Counted from the stretch's first letter, positions 7,684 to 16,763 are shown. The stretch is DNA of 64,000 bases from Marinobacter sp. (GCA_014359475.1 JACIZI010000007.1:1-64000), one strand, 5' to 3'. Notes: generated by a model not told the origin, from the sequence alone. Translations and numbers: made by a program.

Positions 7684-9110
7684 TGGTCATCCTCCAGTAC
7701 CCAGGTGTCCTTGGTGCCCCCGCCCTGGGAAGAATTGACCACCAGCGATCCCTCCTTGAGGGCTACCCGGGTCAGCCCGCCGGGGACCATCTGGATCTTC
7801 TTGCCGGAAAGCACGAACGGGCGAAGGTCCAGGTGTCGGGGGGCAATGCCTGCCTCCACGAAGGTCGGGCAGGTGGACAGGCTCAGAGTCGGCTGGGCGA
7901 TGTAGTTGTCAGGCCTGGTCTTGAGCAGGTCCCGGAAATGACTCAGTTCCTCTTTACTGGCCCTGGGGCCAATCAGCATGCCGTAACCACCGGCCCCCTG
8001 GGTTTCCTTGACCACAAGGCTGGCCAGGTTATCCAGCACGTAGGACAGGTCCTCGGGTTTGCGGCACTGCCAGGTAGGCACGTTCCTGAGGATCGGCTCC
8101 TCCCCCAGGTAAAAACGGATCATATCCGGCACATAAGGATAAATGGATTTGTCATCCGCAACGCCTGTGCCCATGGCGTTGGCCAGCACCACATTGCCGC
8201 TGCGATAGGCGGCGTAGAGGCCCGGTACACCAAGCATCGAGTCCGGATTACCACTGAGGGGGTCGATAAAGTCGTCGTCGAGGCGCCGGTAGATCACATC
8301 CACCTGTTGCGGTCCCACGGTGGTTTTCATGTAGACATGGTTCTGGCGGACAAACAGATCGGCACCTTCCACCAGCTCTATGCCCATCTGACGAGCCAGG
8401 AATGCATGCTCGAAATAGGCGCTGTTGAACCGGCCCGGTGTCAGCACCACCACAGTGGGGTCCGGCTTCAGGGAGGCGGCCCGCAGGGTTTCTCCCAACA
8501 GGTTGGGATAATGGTCCACCGGCGCCACCGGCGCCCGGGCAAATAACTCAGGGAACAGCCGCATCATCATGCGCCGGTTTTCAAGCATGTAGGACACCCC
8601 GCTGGGGCAGCGCAGGTTATCCTCCAGCACGTAGAAGTCGCCGTCGTTGTGGCGGATCAGGTCGATCCCGGCAATGTGGGCGTAAAGGTTTCGCGGCAGT
8701 TTGAGCTTCTGCATGCCGGGCTGGTACTGGGGATTGGCAAACACCTGCTCGGCACTGATAACGCCGGCGCGGACTATGTCGAAATCGTGGTAGATGTCGA
8801 ACAGGAAACGATTCAGGGCCTGAACCCGCTGGCGCAACCCGCTCTGAAGCTTCTGCCAGTCCGCCGCGGAGATCACCCGGGGAATCAGGTCAAACGGAAT
8901 CAGCCGATCCGCTCCCTGGTCTTCGCCATAGACATTGAAGGTAATGCCCAGCCGCTGAAACAGGACATCGGCTTCCCGGCGCTTTTCCGCCAACAACGAT
9001 TCGTCGGACTCCGTCAGCCACTGCTTGAGCAACCGGCAACCGGGACGTACCCGGTTATCGCCGTCGAACAGTTCGTCGTACAGGCCTTCTGGTGCTGTCT
9101 GGATCTGCAT
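7677..9110 (-). CDS. Circularly permuted type-2 ATP-grasp ligase
   Basis: This 477-aa protein is the first gene of the Anbu operon. It matches the circularly permuted ATP-grasp family (formerly DUF404/DUF407): YDELFDGDNRVRPGC at the N-terminus, the YVLEDNLRCPSGVSYMLENR nucleotide/metal-binding stretch, and a Lys/Gly-rich loop in VVKETQGAGGYGMLIGP. Such enzymes are predicted to make amide bonds at the cost of ATP; the substrate here is unknown. ATG at 9110 has GAGG 8 nt upstream. An 8-bp dyad lies just upstream of the start (9123-9159). Confidence 0.88.
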   Translation of the reverse strand: MQIQTAPEGLYDELFDGDNRVRPGCRLLKQWLTESDESLLAEKRREADVLFQRLGITFNVYGEDQGADRLIPFDLIPRVISAADWQKLQSGLRQRVQALNRFLFDIYHDFDIVRAGVISAEQVFANPQYQPGMQKLKLPRNLYAHIAGIDLIRHNDGDFYVLEDNLRCPSGVSYMLENRRMMMRLFPELFARAPVAPVDHYPNLLGETLRAASLKPDPTVVVLTPGRFNSAYFEHAFLARQMGIELVEGADLFVRQNHVYMKTTVGPQQVDVIYRRLDDDFIDPLSGNPDSMLGVPGLYAAYRSGNVVLANAMGTGVADDKSIYPYVPDMIRFYLGEEPILRNVPTWQCRKPEDLSYVLDNLASLVVKETQGAGGYGMLIGPRASKEELSHFRDLLKTRPDNYIAQPTLSLSTCPTFVEAGIAPRHLDLRPFVLSGKKIQMVPGGLTRVALKEGSLVVNSSQGGGTKDTWVLEDDQC

Positions 9111-9122
9111 GGTGGTTGCCTC

Positions 9123-9159
9123 TTGCTGAGCCCGTCGGTGATGACGAATATCTCAGCAA
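9123..9159. promoter_or_regulatory. Inverted repeat in the leader of the Anbu operon
   Basis: TTGCTGAG (9123-9130) and CTCAGCAA (9152-9159) are perfect 8-bp arms with a 21-nt spacer, starting 13 nt upstream of the ATP-grasp ATG. It could be an operator or a leader hairpin. No T-run follows on the minus strand, so an amtB terminator is less likely. Confidence 0.4.
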
Positions 9160-9209
9160 AAGACAGGCCATCTGCATGCCTTGATTGCCGGAGGAGCTTG
9201 CGGCATTGA

Positions 9210-10418
9210 TTATTCGACGGCGTTGGCTCCGATGCGGTGGATGCTCAGGTCGGCACCGTCAAACTCTTCCTCTTCGCTCAGGCGCAGCCCTGAGAGCAGG
9301 TTGATGGAGCCATAGACCAGCAAGCCGCCGACAAACGCCACCAGCAGGCCCGCTGCAGAGCCGATCAGCTGGGATGCGAGGCTGACACCGCCAAGGCCAC
9401 CGGCGACCTCCTGCCCGAACAGGCCGGCGGCGATCGCCCCCCAGATACCGCAGACACCGTGCAGCGGCCAGACACCCAGCACATCGTCCAGCCGTTCGAT
9501 TCTGGCCTGGGCCCATTCGAACAGATAAACGAAGATGGCACCGGCCACACCGCCGGTGATTAATGCACCGACCGGGTGCATCAGGTCCGAACCGGCGCAC
9601 ACCGCGACCAGCCCGGCCAGTGGGCCGTTATGAATAAAGCCCGGGTCCTTGCGGCCCACCAGCATGGCGACCAGAATGCCGCCAACCATTGCCATCAGGC
9701 TGTTGACCGCCACCAGGCCGCTGATGCCATCCAGTGTCTGGGCCGACATGACGTTGAAGCCGAACCATCCGACGGTGAGAATCCACGCACCCAGGGCAAG
9801 GAAGGGAATATTGGAGGGGGCAAACGCAACAACCTTGCCGTTCCGGTAGCGTCCTTTTCGTGCGCCCAGCACCAGGACGGCTGCCAGGGCAATCCATCCG
9901 CCCACGGCATGCACCACAACCGAGCCGGCAAAGTCATGGAAGGCGGCACCAAACTGGTGCTGCAGCCAGGCCTGGAAGCCCAGGTTACCGTTCCAGATCA
10001 ACCCTTCGAAGAACGGGTAGACCAGAGCGACGATCAGTCCGGAGGCAATCAGCATCGGATAGAAGCGGGCCCGCTCGGCAATGCCGCCGGACACAATGGC
10101 CGGAATAGCCGCCGCGAAGGTCATCAGGAAGAAGAATTTTACCAGCTCATACCCGTTGCCGCGGGTCAGCTCGGCGGCGCCGCTCAGGAAGTGGTCGCCG
10201 TAGGCGACGTAATACCCGATAAAGAAATAGGCCACGGCCGAGATGCCGAAATCGGTCATGATCTTGACCAGTGCGTTTACCTGGTTCTTATGGCGCACGG
10301 TACCCACTTCCAGGAAGGCAAAGCCGGCGTGCATCGCCAGTACCATGATGGCACCGATCAGAATGAAGAGGGTGTTGGCGCTTTCGGTCAGGGTGTGAAT
10401 GGCACTCGTGATATCCAC
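9210..10418 (-). CDS. amtB: Ammonium transporter (Amt family)
   Basis: This 402-aa inner-membrane protein with about eleven TM helices conducts NH3/NH4+. The paired pore histidines are present: His170 in SVVVHAVGG and His320 in WPLHGVCGIWG. Family motifs GGIAERARFYP and MAMVGGILVA are also seen. The protein begins directly at the first membrane segment without the cleavable signal of E. coli AmtB. The C-terminal tail is short and acidic (LRLSEEEEFDGADLSIHR). No glnK gene is beside it, unlike the usual glnK-amtB pair. A sigma-54-type promoter upstream (10491-10506) points to nitrogen (NtrC) control. Confidence 0.93.
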   Translation of the reverse strand: MDITSAIHTLTESANTLFILIGAIMVLAMHAGFAFLEVGTVRHKNQVNALVKIMTDFGISAVAYFFIGYYVAYGDHFLSGAAELTRGNGYELVKFFFLMTFAAAIPAIVSGGIAERARFYPMLIASGLIVALVYPFFEGLIWNGNLGFQAWLQHQFGAAFHDFAGSVVVHAVGGWIALAAVLVLGARKGRYRNGKVVAFAPSNIPFLALGAWILTVGWFGFNVMSAQTLDGISGLVAVNSLMAMVGGILVAMLVGRKDPGFIHNGPLAGLVAVCAGSDLMHPVGALITGGVAGAIFVYLFEWAQARIERLDDVLGVWPLHGVCGIWGAIAAGLFGQEVAGGLGGVSLASQLIGSAAGLLVAFVGGLLVYGSINLLSGLRLSEEEEFDGADLSIHRIGANAVE

Positions 10419-10490
10419 GGCTTGGTTGCTCCTGATTGCATGATTTTATCCACCGGCACGGGCGGGCTGTGCTTTGAGACGGTGCGACAA

Positions 10491-10506
10491 AGCAAGAATT
10501 GTTCCA
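10491..10506 (-). promoter_or_regulatory. Candidate sigma-54 (-24/-12) promoter of amtB
   Basis: Read on the minus strand the sequence is TGGAAC, 5 nt, then TTGCT, against the consensus TGGCAC-N5-TTGCW. The invariant GG and GC are at the correct spacing. It would start transcription about 60 nt upstream of the amtB ATG. Sigma-54 control of amtB is well known in proteobacteria. Confidence 0.6.
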
Positions 10507-10603
10507 TATTGATGCAATATCATGGTTGACAGTACTTTGGGGGTTTCTTCGACAAACCTGATTAGGTGGCGGAAGGGGAATTGAAGTGGTATGTGCTCAA
10601 ACA

Positions 10604-10630
10604 TGGTGCATATCAATCAATAATGCACCA
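10604..10630. promoter_or_regulatory. Dyad upstream of the amtB sigma-54 promoter
   Basis: TGGTGCAT (10604-10611) and ATGCACCA (10623-10630) are perfect inverted arms with an 11-nt spacer, about 100-140 bp upstream of the sigma-54 site. That distance suits an NtrC enhancer and GCACC/GGTGC are NtrC half-site elements, but the half-sites face the opposite way from the classic TGCACC-N4-GGTGCA. It could instead be the end-of-transcript hairpin for pomB, whose stop is 12 nt away. Confidence 0.4.
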
Positions 10631-10641
10631 GGATGATCAGG

Positions 10642-11556
10642 CTACCAGGACAGTTTCGGGCCGTCGGGATTGGTGACATCAATCACCGTGGTGCCCTCCT
10701 TGTCCGCCGGATTTCCCAGAATCTCCCTCAGTCGCAGTACTTCCTCCTCCATGGGGTCGGAGCGATCAACAATGATTTCCACCCGGCGGTTTTTGGCACG
10801 GTTCGCAGGAGTATCGTTGGGTACCCGTGGCTGAGTATCCGCCAGGCCTTTTACGGCGAGGCGTTGCGGGTCCAGTTCTCCGGTGGCCAGTAATACATTG
10901 GCCACCGCCGCTGCCCGGGCAGCAGCGAGGTTCCAGTTGCTGGCAAAGCGGTCGGTGCGGATCGGCACATTGTCTGTGTGCCCTTCAATGGTCAGCTTGC
11001 CCGGTATATCAGCAAGTACCTCAGCCATCTCCAGCAGCAACCCCTCGAATTCCCAGGTCAGTTCGGCGGACCCGGAAGGGAATGAGCCTTTCTCTTCAAT
11101 ACGGATAATGATCCGGTGCCGGTCCTGGGCAATGTCCACTTTCCCCTCGCTGACAGCCTGCTCCAGTACAGCCATGATTTTGTCCATCTGTTGCTCACGG
11201 GTTTCTTCCAGAGCTGCGTCGATGGCCTGTTCGGTGGGGCTGCGCAGAGTTTCCAGTTCCGGTTGTTCATCGGTGGTGGTCTGCTTCACCTGGTTAACGA
11301 CGGTGGGCTCCGGCGGTGCCGGTGAGAACTTGTCAAAGATCGGGCTGGTGCCTTTGGGGATCTCCAGAACGGGTACCTCACGCTGTACCCCAAAGGCCTT
11401 GGAGAGCTCGCCGGCAATCTGTTTGAATTTCTGGGCATCGATTTCGGAGAACGACAACAGTAACACGAAAAAACACATGAGCAGTGACATCAGGTCCGCG
11501 AATGTCACGACCCAGGCCGGGATGCCCGGTTTTTCCTCTTCCGGAAGTTCGTCCAT
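10642..11556 (-). CDS. pomB: Sodium-type flagellar stator protein PomB (MotB family)
   Basis: This 304-aa protein is the peptidoglycan-anchoring stator half of the flagellar motor. A short cytoplasmic N-terminus leads into one TM helix (about 14-36) with the ion-binding Asp21 in TFADLMSLLMCFF, which closely matches Vibrio PomB. A linker of about 100 residues precedes an OmpA-like domain (IEGHTDNVPIRTDRFASNW, then NRRVEIIV) that binds peptidoglycan. The gene starts 4 nt after the pomA stop, as in a pomAB operon. Sodium rather than proton coupling is inferred from the PomB-like plug/TM sequence. Confidence 0.92.
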   Translation of the reverse strand: MDELPEEEKPGIPAWVVTFADLMSLLMCFFVLLLSFSEIDAQKFKQIAGELSKAFGVQREVPVLEIPKGTSPIFDKFSPAPPEPTVVNQVKQTTTDEQPELETLRSPTEQAIDAALEETREQQMDKIMAVLEQAVSEGKVDIAQDRHRIIIRIEEKGSFPSGSAELTWEFEGLLLEMAEVLADIPGKLTIEGHTDNVPIRTDRFASNWNLAAARAAAVANVLLATGELDPQRLAVKGLADTQPRVPNDTPANRAKNRRVEIIVDRSDPMEEEVLRLREILGNPADKEGTTVIDVTNPDGPKLSW

Positions 11557-11560
11557 GGGG

Positions 11561-12337
11561 CTACCCGGGGTTCATTTCGGTGCCGGCCTGTTTTCCCCGT
11601 TCTCCCGGAGGAAGATAGCTGGACAGCATCTGTTCGATGATTCGGGGATTGGTGCCTTCCTGAATGGCGACCAGTGCGTCGGTGTAGAGGGATTGCAGCC
11701 GGGCTTCTTCGGTCATGCGCAGGGACAGCTTATCGGCAATGGGAGTTGCAATCATGGTGGCGATCATTGCGCCATAGAGGGTTGTCAGCAGGGCCACGGC
11801 CATGGCCGGCCCGATCGATTTGGGGTCCTCCATATTGGAGAGCATCTGTACCAGGCCGATCAGGGTGCCGATCATGCCCATGGCGGGTGCAACATCGGCC
11901 AGCGCGGTAAAAACCTTGGCACCGGAACGATTGTGCTCCAGTGTCATCAGCCGCTCCTTGTCCAGCAGTTCTTTTATGGTGGCGGCGTTCTGTCCGTCTG
12001 TCAGCATCTGTATTCCCTGGGCCAGGAATGGCGAGCTGATTTCCCGGTCCTCAAGGCCCAGCACACCCTCCTTGCGGGCAATCTGGGCGACTTCAATCAA
12101 CTCATCAATGCTGGCCCGGGTTTCCGGGAGCTTGAATTTGAAGGCCCGCGCCGCCACGCGGAAGGCAGAGAAGAACTGGGCAAAGCTGAATTTGGCAAGT
12201 ACCACCAGCAAGCTGCCGCCCACCACGATGAGCAGGGAAGCAGGGTTGATAAACACTGCAGGTGAGACACCCAGGATGACCGCCGAAGCAATCAGCACAA
12301 TGGCGCCCACCAGTCCTATCAGGGTTGCAAAGTCCAC
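11561..12337 (-). CDS. pomA: Sodium-type flagellar stator protein PomA (MotA family)
   Basis: This 258-aa protein has four TM segments (about 1-24, 29-50, 150-170, 183-205) and the large cytoplasmic loop between TM2 and TM3 that contacts FliG. Motifs INPASLLIVVGG and VAPAMGMIGTLIGLVQML are typical of PomA. It is first in a two-gene operon with pomB. The 275-nt gap up to the divergent RND adaptor gene at 12613 must hold both promoters; no clear sigma-28 site was recognised. Confidence 0.93.
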   Translation of the reverse strand: MDFATLIGLVGAIVLIASAVILGVSPAVFINPASLLIVVGGSLLVVLAKFSFAQFFSAFRVAARAFKFKLPETRASIDELIEVAQIARKEGVLGLEDREISSPFLAQGIQMLTDGQNAATIKELLDKERLMTLEHNRSGAKVFTALADVAPAMGMIGTLIGLVQMLSNMEDPKSIGPAMAVALLTTLYGAMIATMIATPIADKLSLRMTEEARLQSLYTDALVAIQEGTNPRIIEQMLSSYLPPGERGKQAGTEMNPG

Positions 12338-12612
12338 AGTACCTCCCAGGGTCTATGCACTGTCTCGTCTGATTAATAACCAGGCGGGACAACAGGCATT
12401 GAGCTTATAACCAGTTGGCTTACGGATCAATTCTCACATGAACATATCGTGAGGTACGAAGGCTGTTTTGTTCCGGACCCGGTTCCGATTGTCCCTGCCG
12501 TCCTCTGTCCACCGGTAAACCAGTCATCGCGATTCCGCAACAGGTGTTTTAGACTGGCGCTCGCGGGATCGCGATACAGACCGGTCCCTGCCAGGTATAA
12601 AGGATCAATAGA

Positions 12613-13671
12613 ATGACAAAAATAAGCGTGCCTTCAGTATTGTTCATGGTGTTTCTGCTGATGGGCTGCTCTGGCGAAGGGCCGGATGCAGCGGGGGAAG
12701 GGGCCGGCCCGCTCTGGGTGAAAACGGTGTCTCCCCGGGCGACCGATGACTGGGCCCTCACTCTGTCCGGCGAGGTGCGGGCCCGCTATGAAACGCCACT
12801 TTCGTTCCAGGTCAGTGGTCGGATCATTGAGCGCACCGTTGATGCGGGCATGGTGGTCGAGAAAGGGCAGACCCTGTTCCGCCTCGACCCCCGGGATCTC
12901 GAGGAAAACCTGCGGGCGGCCAGGGCTGAGCACGCCGCTGCCGAGTCTGCCTTGGCACTGGCCACCTCGGATCTTGAACGTGACCGGAAGCTGCTGCAGG
13001 AGAATCACATCAGCCGTCAGGCGTTCGAGCGTCAGCAGTTGGTGGAGCGGGAGGCCCGTACCCGCCTGGATGCGACCCGGTCGAGAGTTGAGCTGGCCCG
13101 TAATGCTCTGCAATATGCCAGCCTGAATGCTCCGGCAGGCGGGGTTCTGACAACGGTCACCGGTGAAGCCGGGCAGGTGGTCAACGCCGGGCAGACCATT
13201 GCCATGCTGGCCTACCATGATGACCGGGAAGTGGAAGTGTACCTGCCGGAAGGGGTGAAGCCGCCAGAACAGGGCAGCCTGCTGCTTCGGGGGCAGGCGC
13301 AGCGTAACATTACCCTGCGGGAGGTGGCGGGCTCCGTGGATCCTCTGAGTCGCACATTACGCACCCGCTATGGGATTGGCGATGACTCCGGCGATTTGTC
13401 GCTGGGTAGCATCGTGAAAGTTCGCTTCACTCTGGACCATACGGATTCCAATACTCTGGGCCTGCCTCTGGGCGCTCTTGATGAGCGGTCCGACGGTGCC
13501 TTTGTCTGGGTGGTGCAGGATGGCAAGCTGCACCGGGTGTCGGTAAAGGTGCTGGATATGGGACCGGAACGGGCGCGGATCAGCGCGGAGCTGAAGGCGG
13601 ATGCCCGGGTCGTCGCGATGGGTACCCATTTGTTGCGGGAAGGCATGTCAGTCAGGGAGCTTGATCAGTGA
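12613..13671 (+). CDS. RND efflux adaptor lipoprotein
   Basis: This 352-aa membrane fusion protein starts at ATG 12613 with AAGGA about 12 nt upstream. A lipobox (FLLMGC, Cys19) indicates lipid anchoring in the inner membrane, unlike the secreted adaptor at 320. The first lipoyl half (FQVSGRIIERTVDAGMVVEKG), an alpha-hairpin (about 100-165), the second lipoyl half (ASLNAPAGGVLT) and beta-barrel/membrane-proximal domains follow. Its stop overlaps the permease start by 4 nt. It is unlike the first adaptor in sequence, so the two pumps are not a recent duplication. Substrate unknown. Confidence 0.9.
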   Translation: MTKISVPSVLFMVFLLMGCSGEGPDAAGEGAGPLWVKTVSPRATDDWALTLSGEVRARYETPLSFQVSGRIIERTVDAGMVVEKGQTLFRLDPRDLEENLRAARAEHAAAESALALATSDLERDRKLLQENHISRQAFERQQLVEREARTRLDATRSRVELARNALQYASLNAPAGGVLTTVTGEAGQVVNAGQTIAMLAYHDDREVEVYLPEGVKPPEQGSLLLRGQAQRNITLREVAGSVDPLSRTLRTRYGIGDDSGDLSLGSIVKVRFTLDHTDSNTLGLPLGALDERSDGAFVWVVQDGKLHRVSVKVLDMGPERARISAELKADARVVAMGTHLLREGMSVRELDQ

Positions 13672-16600
13672 GTTTTCCCAATTTTTCGGCAATTGCGGTC
13701 CGGGAGCGTTCAGTTACCCTTTTCTTTCTTATCCTGAGCCTGGTGGGCGGCCTTTACGCGTTCAGCGTCATGGGGCGAGCCGAAGATCCTTCATTCACCG
13801 TGCGGGTGATGGTGGTCTCGGTCATCTGGCCTGGCGCCACGCCACAGGAGCTGCAGGATCAGGTGGTGGGCACGCTGGAAAAGGAAATCCAGCAGGTGCC
13901 GGATCTGGATAAGGTCGAGACCACCACCCGTCCCGGTCGCAGTGACCTGTTGATACAATTTCACGATTACACACCCGGCAGTGAGCTGCCGGCCCGCTTC
14001 GCGGATGTCCGCAAGCGTATGGATGACCAGCGAATAAACATGCCTCCGGGAGTGATCGGCCCGCTGGTTAATGATGATTTTTCCGATGTTTATTTCAGCC
14101 TGATCGCCGTGACGGCGCCAGGGCTGCCGATGCGCCAGCTGACCCGTGAAATGGAAGCCATGCGGGACCGGCTGGAACGGGTCGAGGGTGTTGAAAAAGC
14201 GCTGGTGCTGGGTGAGCGTCCGGAACGCGTATTCCTGGAGTTTGATAATGCTCAGCTGGTCAACCTGGGTATCTCTGCGGAGGCCATCTTCGATGCGGTG
14301 CAGGCCCATAACCGGCTGGCACCCGCCGGTCAGCTGGACAGTGACGGCCCGCGCATTTATTTGCGGATTGATTCCGATGTCTCTGAGCCGGAGCAGCTGG
14401 CTTCGGTGCCGGTGCGGGTTGGCGAGCGGCTGATCCGGCTGGGCGACATTGCTGATATCAGACGAGGCTATGAAGACCCGCCCGGTTACCTGGTCCGCGC
14501 CGGTGGTGAGGATGCCATGTTGCTGGGCGTAGTGATGGCAGAAGGAGAGAATGGCCTGGATCTGGGTGAGCGGTTGGCTCAGTTTGTGGAAAGCGAGCGC
14601 CAGAAGCTGCCTCTGGGCATGGAGCTGACGGTACTGGCGGACCAGTCCGAGGCCATCGCCCAGGCGGTGAACCTGTTCCAGGTTAAGTTCCTGGTAGCTC
14701 TGGTCGTGGTGGTGGGGGTCAGCATCCTGGCCATTGGGTTGCGCGCCGGGCTGGTGGTGGGTATCGCCATTCCCGTCACCCTGGCGATCACCTTCATGGT
14801 GATGACGGCGATGAATATCAATCTGGACCGGGTAACCCTGGGAGCGCTGATCATTGCGCTCGGGCTGCTGGTGGATGACGCCATCATTGCCATCGAGATG
14901 ATGATTGTGAAAATGGAGCAGGGCTGGGAGCGGGTGCGCGCTGCCTCCCATGCCTGGAAAGTGACGGCCGCACCCATGCTGTTCGGTACCCTGGTCACCA
15001 TCTCCGGCTTCGTCCCCATTGGCTTTGCCCAGTCCGGGGTAGGTGAATACGCTGGCAATATTTTCTGGGTGCTGGCCATTGCCCTGACTGTCTCCTGGTT
15101 TGTGGCGGTAACGTTCACTCCTTATCTCGGGGTGGCCCTGTTGCCTGACATGAAGGGGCGCGCCGAGCATGGATCCGACCCCTATGCGACTGCGGGCTAT
15201 CAACGGCTGCGTGCCCTGATCAGCTGGTGTGTCGCCCATCGAAAGCGCGTGGTGCTGTTGACCGTCGGCTTGCTGGCTCTGGGCATTGCCGGGCTGGCCG
15301 GGCCGGTGCAGAAGCAGTTCTTCCCTAAATCGGATCGCCCGGAAGTATTGGTCAGCATCTATCATCCCCAGGGCACGGATATCCGCACTACCGACGCCAC
15401 TGCCCGTAAGGTTGAAGCCTTTCTCAAGGAACAGGAAGGTATCCGCAATATGGCGGCGTATGTGGGTGCTGGCGCGCCCCGTTTCTTTATCTCCGCCAAC
15501 CCGGAGCAGCCGAATCCGGCGTTTGCCAAGATCGTCGCGGTCGCCAAAAATCCCGAAAGCCGCGACAGGGTGATTGCGGATCTGCGGCGGGAGATCGACC
15601 AGGGTGCCTTCCCGGAAGCGCGGATCCGCGTCTGGCGGCTGCTCTATGGGCCGCCGGTGATCTGGCCACTGTCCTTCCGTGTGCTGGGTGAAGACAGGGA
15701 TGAGTTGCGACGCATTGGCGATCGGGTACGCGCGGTCATGGCCGGGAATGACCATGTACGGGATGCCCATCTGGAATGGTCTGAGCGGGTGCCCGCGATC
15801 CGCCTCGATATGGATACGGAGCGGCTCAGTCGCATCGGTCTGACTCCGGCCGACGTCTCCGGGCAGCTCCAGTTTCAGTTTGATGGTGTGCAGGTGACGC
15901 GGCTGCGTCAGGGCATCCGTTCGGTGGAATTGCTGGCCCGTTCCCGACAGACGGCAGAGTCACTGGAGATGCAGGTGCTGGAAGTCCGCACCCGTGATGG
16001 CAAGAAGGTGCCTGTGTCCCACCTGGGTGAAATGGAGGTGGTCTGGGAGGAGCCGGTACTCAAGCGCTATAACCGGGAGCCGTTTTTGGCGGTGAACGCG
16101 GATATTTCCGGTGCCCAACCCAATACGGTGACGGCAGAACTGTGGTCAGCCCTGGCAGAAATCCGGGCCGGCTTGCCGGATGGCTACCGCATCGATATGG
16201 GCGGCTCCATGGAAGAGTCCAGTAAGGCGGATGCCTCTATCCAGAAGCTCCAGCCATTGATGGTGGCGCTGATGCTGATCTTTATTATGCTGCAAATGCG
16301 CTCATTTGGTGGCACCTTCATGGTGGTGGCGACAGCTCCGCTGGGGGTAATCGGTGCCACACTGGCCTTGTTGCTGTTCGGGCAGCCGTTCGGTTTTGTG
16401 GCCTTGCTGGGCCTGATCGGTCTGGCGGGAATCCTGATGCGCAATACGCTGATACTCACCCAGCAGGTATCCGATAATTTTGAGGCGGGACTCGAGGCCC
16501 GGGAGGCGGTGATCGAGGCGGCCGTGCAGCGGGCACGGCCGGTATTACTCACGGCTTTGGCCGCAGTGATGGCGTTTATACCGCTCACGCTGGACAGCTT

Positions 16601-16709
16601 CTGGGGGCCGTTGGCCTATGTGCTGATCGGTGGGGTGGCTGTCGGTACGCTGATTACTCTGTTGTTCGTTCCGGCGCTCTATGCGCTCTGGTTCCGCATC
16701 CGGGTATAA
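13668..16709 (+). CDS. RND efflux permease (second system)
   Basis: This 1013-aa inner-membrane RND transporter starts with GTG at 13668 overlapping the adaptor gene. The opening FSAIAVRERSVTLFFLILSLVGG, the TM4 pair Asp403-Asp404 in LLVDDAI, and AGILMRNTLIL in TM10 mark it as an AcrB-superfamily pump of the subgroup with Arg in place of the TM10 Lys. No outer-membrane channel gene is adjacent, so a TolC-like partner must be encoded elsewhere. An inverted repeat follows at 16723-16752. Confidence 0.9.
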   Translation: MSFPNFSAIAVRERSVTLFFLILSLVGGLYAFSVMGRAEDPSFTVRVMVVSVIWPGATPQELQDQVVGTLEKEIQQVPDLDKVETTTRPGRSDLLIQFHDYTPGSELPARFADVRKRMDDQRINMPPGVIGPLVNDDFSDVYFSLIAVTAPGLPMRQLTREMEAMRDRLERVEGVEKALVLGERPERVFLEFDNAQLVNLGISAEAIFDAVQAHNRLAPAGQLDSDGPRIYLRIDSDVSEPEQLASVPVRVGERLIRLGDIADIRRGYEDPPGYLVRAGGEDAMLLGVVMAEGENGLDLGERLAQFVESERQKLPLGMELTVLADQSEAIAQAVNLFQVKFLVALVVVVGVSILAIGLRAGLVVGIAIPVTLAITFMVMTAMNINLDRVTLGALIIALGLLVDDAIIAIEMMIVKMEQGWERVRAASHAWKVTAAPMLFGTLVTISGFVPIGFAQSGVGEYAGNIFWVLAIALTVSWFVAVTFTPYLGVALLPDMKGRAEHGSDPYATAGYQRLRALISWCVAHRKRVVLLTVGLLALGIAGLAGPVQKQFFPKSDRPEVLVSIYHPQGTDIRTTDATARKVEAFLKEQEGIRNMAAYVGAGAPRFFISANPEQPNPAFAKIVAVAKNPESRDRVIADLRREIDQGAFPEARIRVWRLLYGPPVIWPLSFRVLGEDRDELRRIGDRVRAVMAGNDHVRDAHLEWSERVPAIRLDMDTERLSRIGLTPADVSGQLQFQFDGVQVTRLRQGIRSVELLARSRQTAESLEMQVLEVRTRDGKKVPVSHLGEMEVVWEEPVLKRYNREPFLAVNADISGAQPNTVTAELWSALAEIRAGLPDGYRIDMGGSMEESSKADASIQKLQPLMVALMLIFIMLQMRSFGGTFMVVATAPLGVIGATLALLLFGQPFGFVALLGLIGLAGILMRNTLILTQQVSDNFEAGLEAREAVIEAAVQRARPVLLTALAAVMAFIPLTLDSFWGPLAYVLIGGVAVGTLITLLFVPALYALWFRIRV

Positions 16710-16722
16710 GGCTGGAATTGTT

Positions 16723-16752
16723 CCGGTGGCAGTGGAAGAGAGCTGCCACCGG
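16723..16752. terminator. Hairpin between convergent genes
   Basis: CCGGTGGCAG (16723-16732) pairs perfectly with CTGCCACCGG (16743-16752), with a 10-nt loop, between the RND permease (+) and the DJ-1-like gene (-). No long T-run is present. Confidence 0.55.
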
Positions 16753-16763
16753 CCGGCGCAGAC

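Noticed and set aside
10883-12265. A 460-codon plus-strand frame across pomB and pomA
   Set aside because: Both PomB and PomA on the other strand carry full family motifs; this frame has none.
13791-15770. A 659-codon minus-strand frame inside the second RND permease
   Set aside because: It is the antisense of a conserved permease and has the low-complexity His/Gln-rich look of shadow frames.
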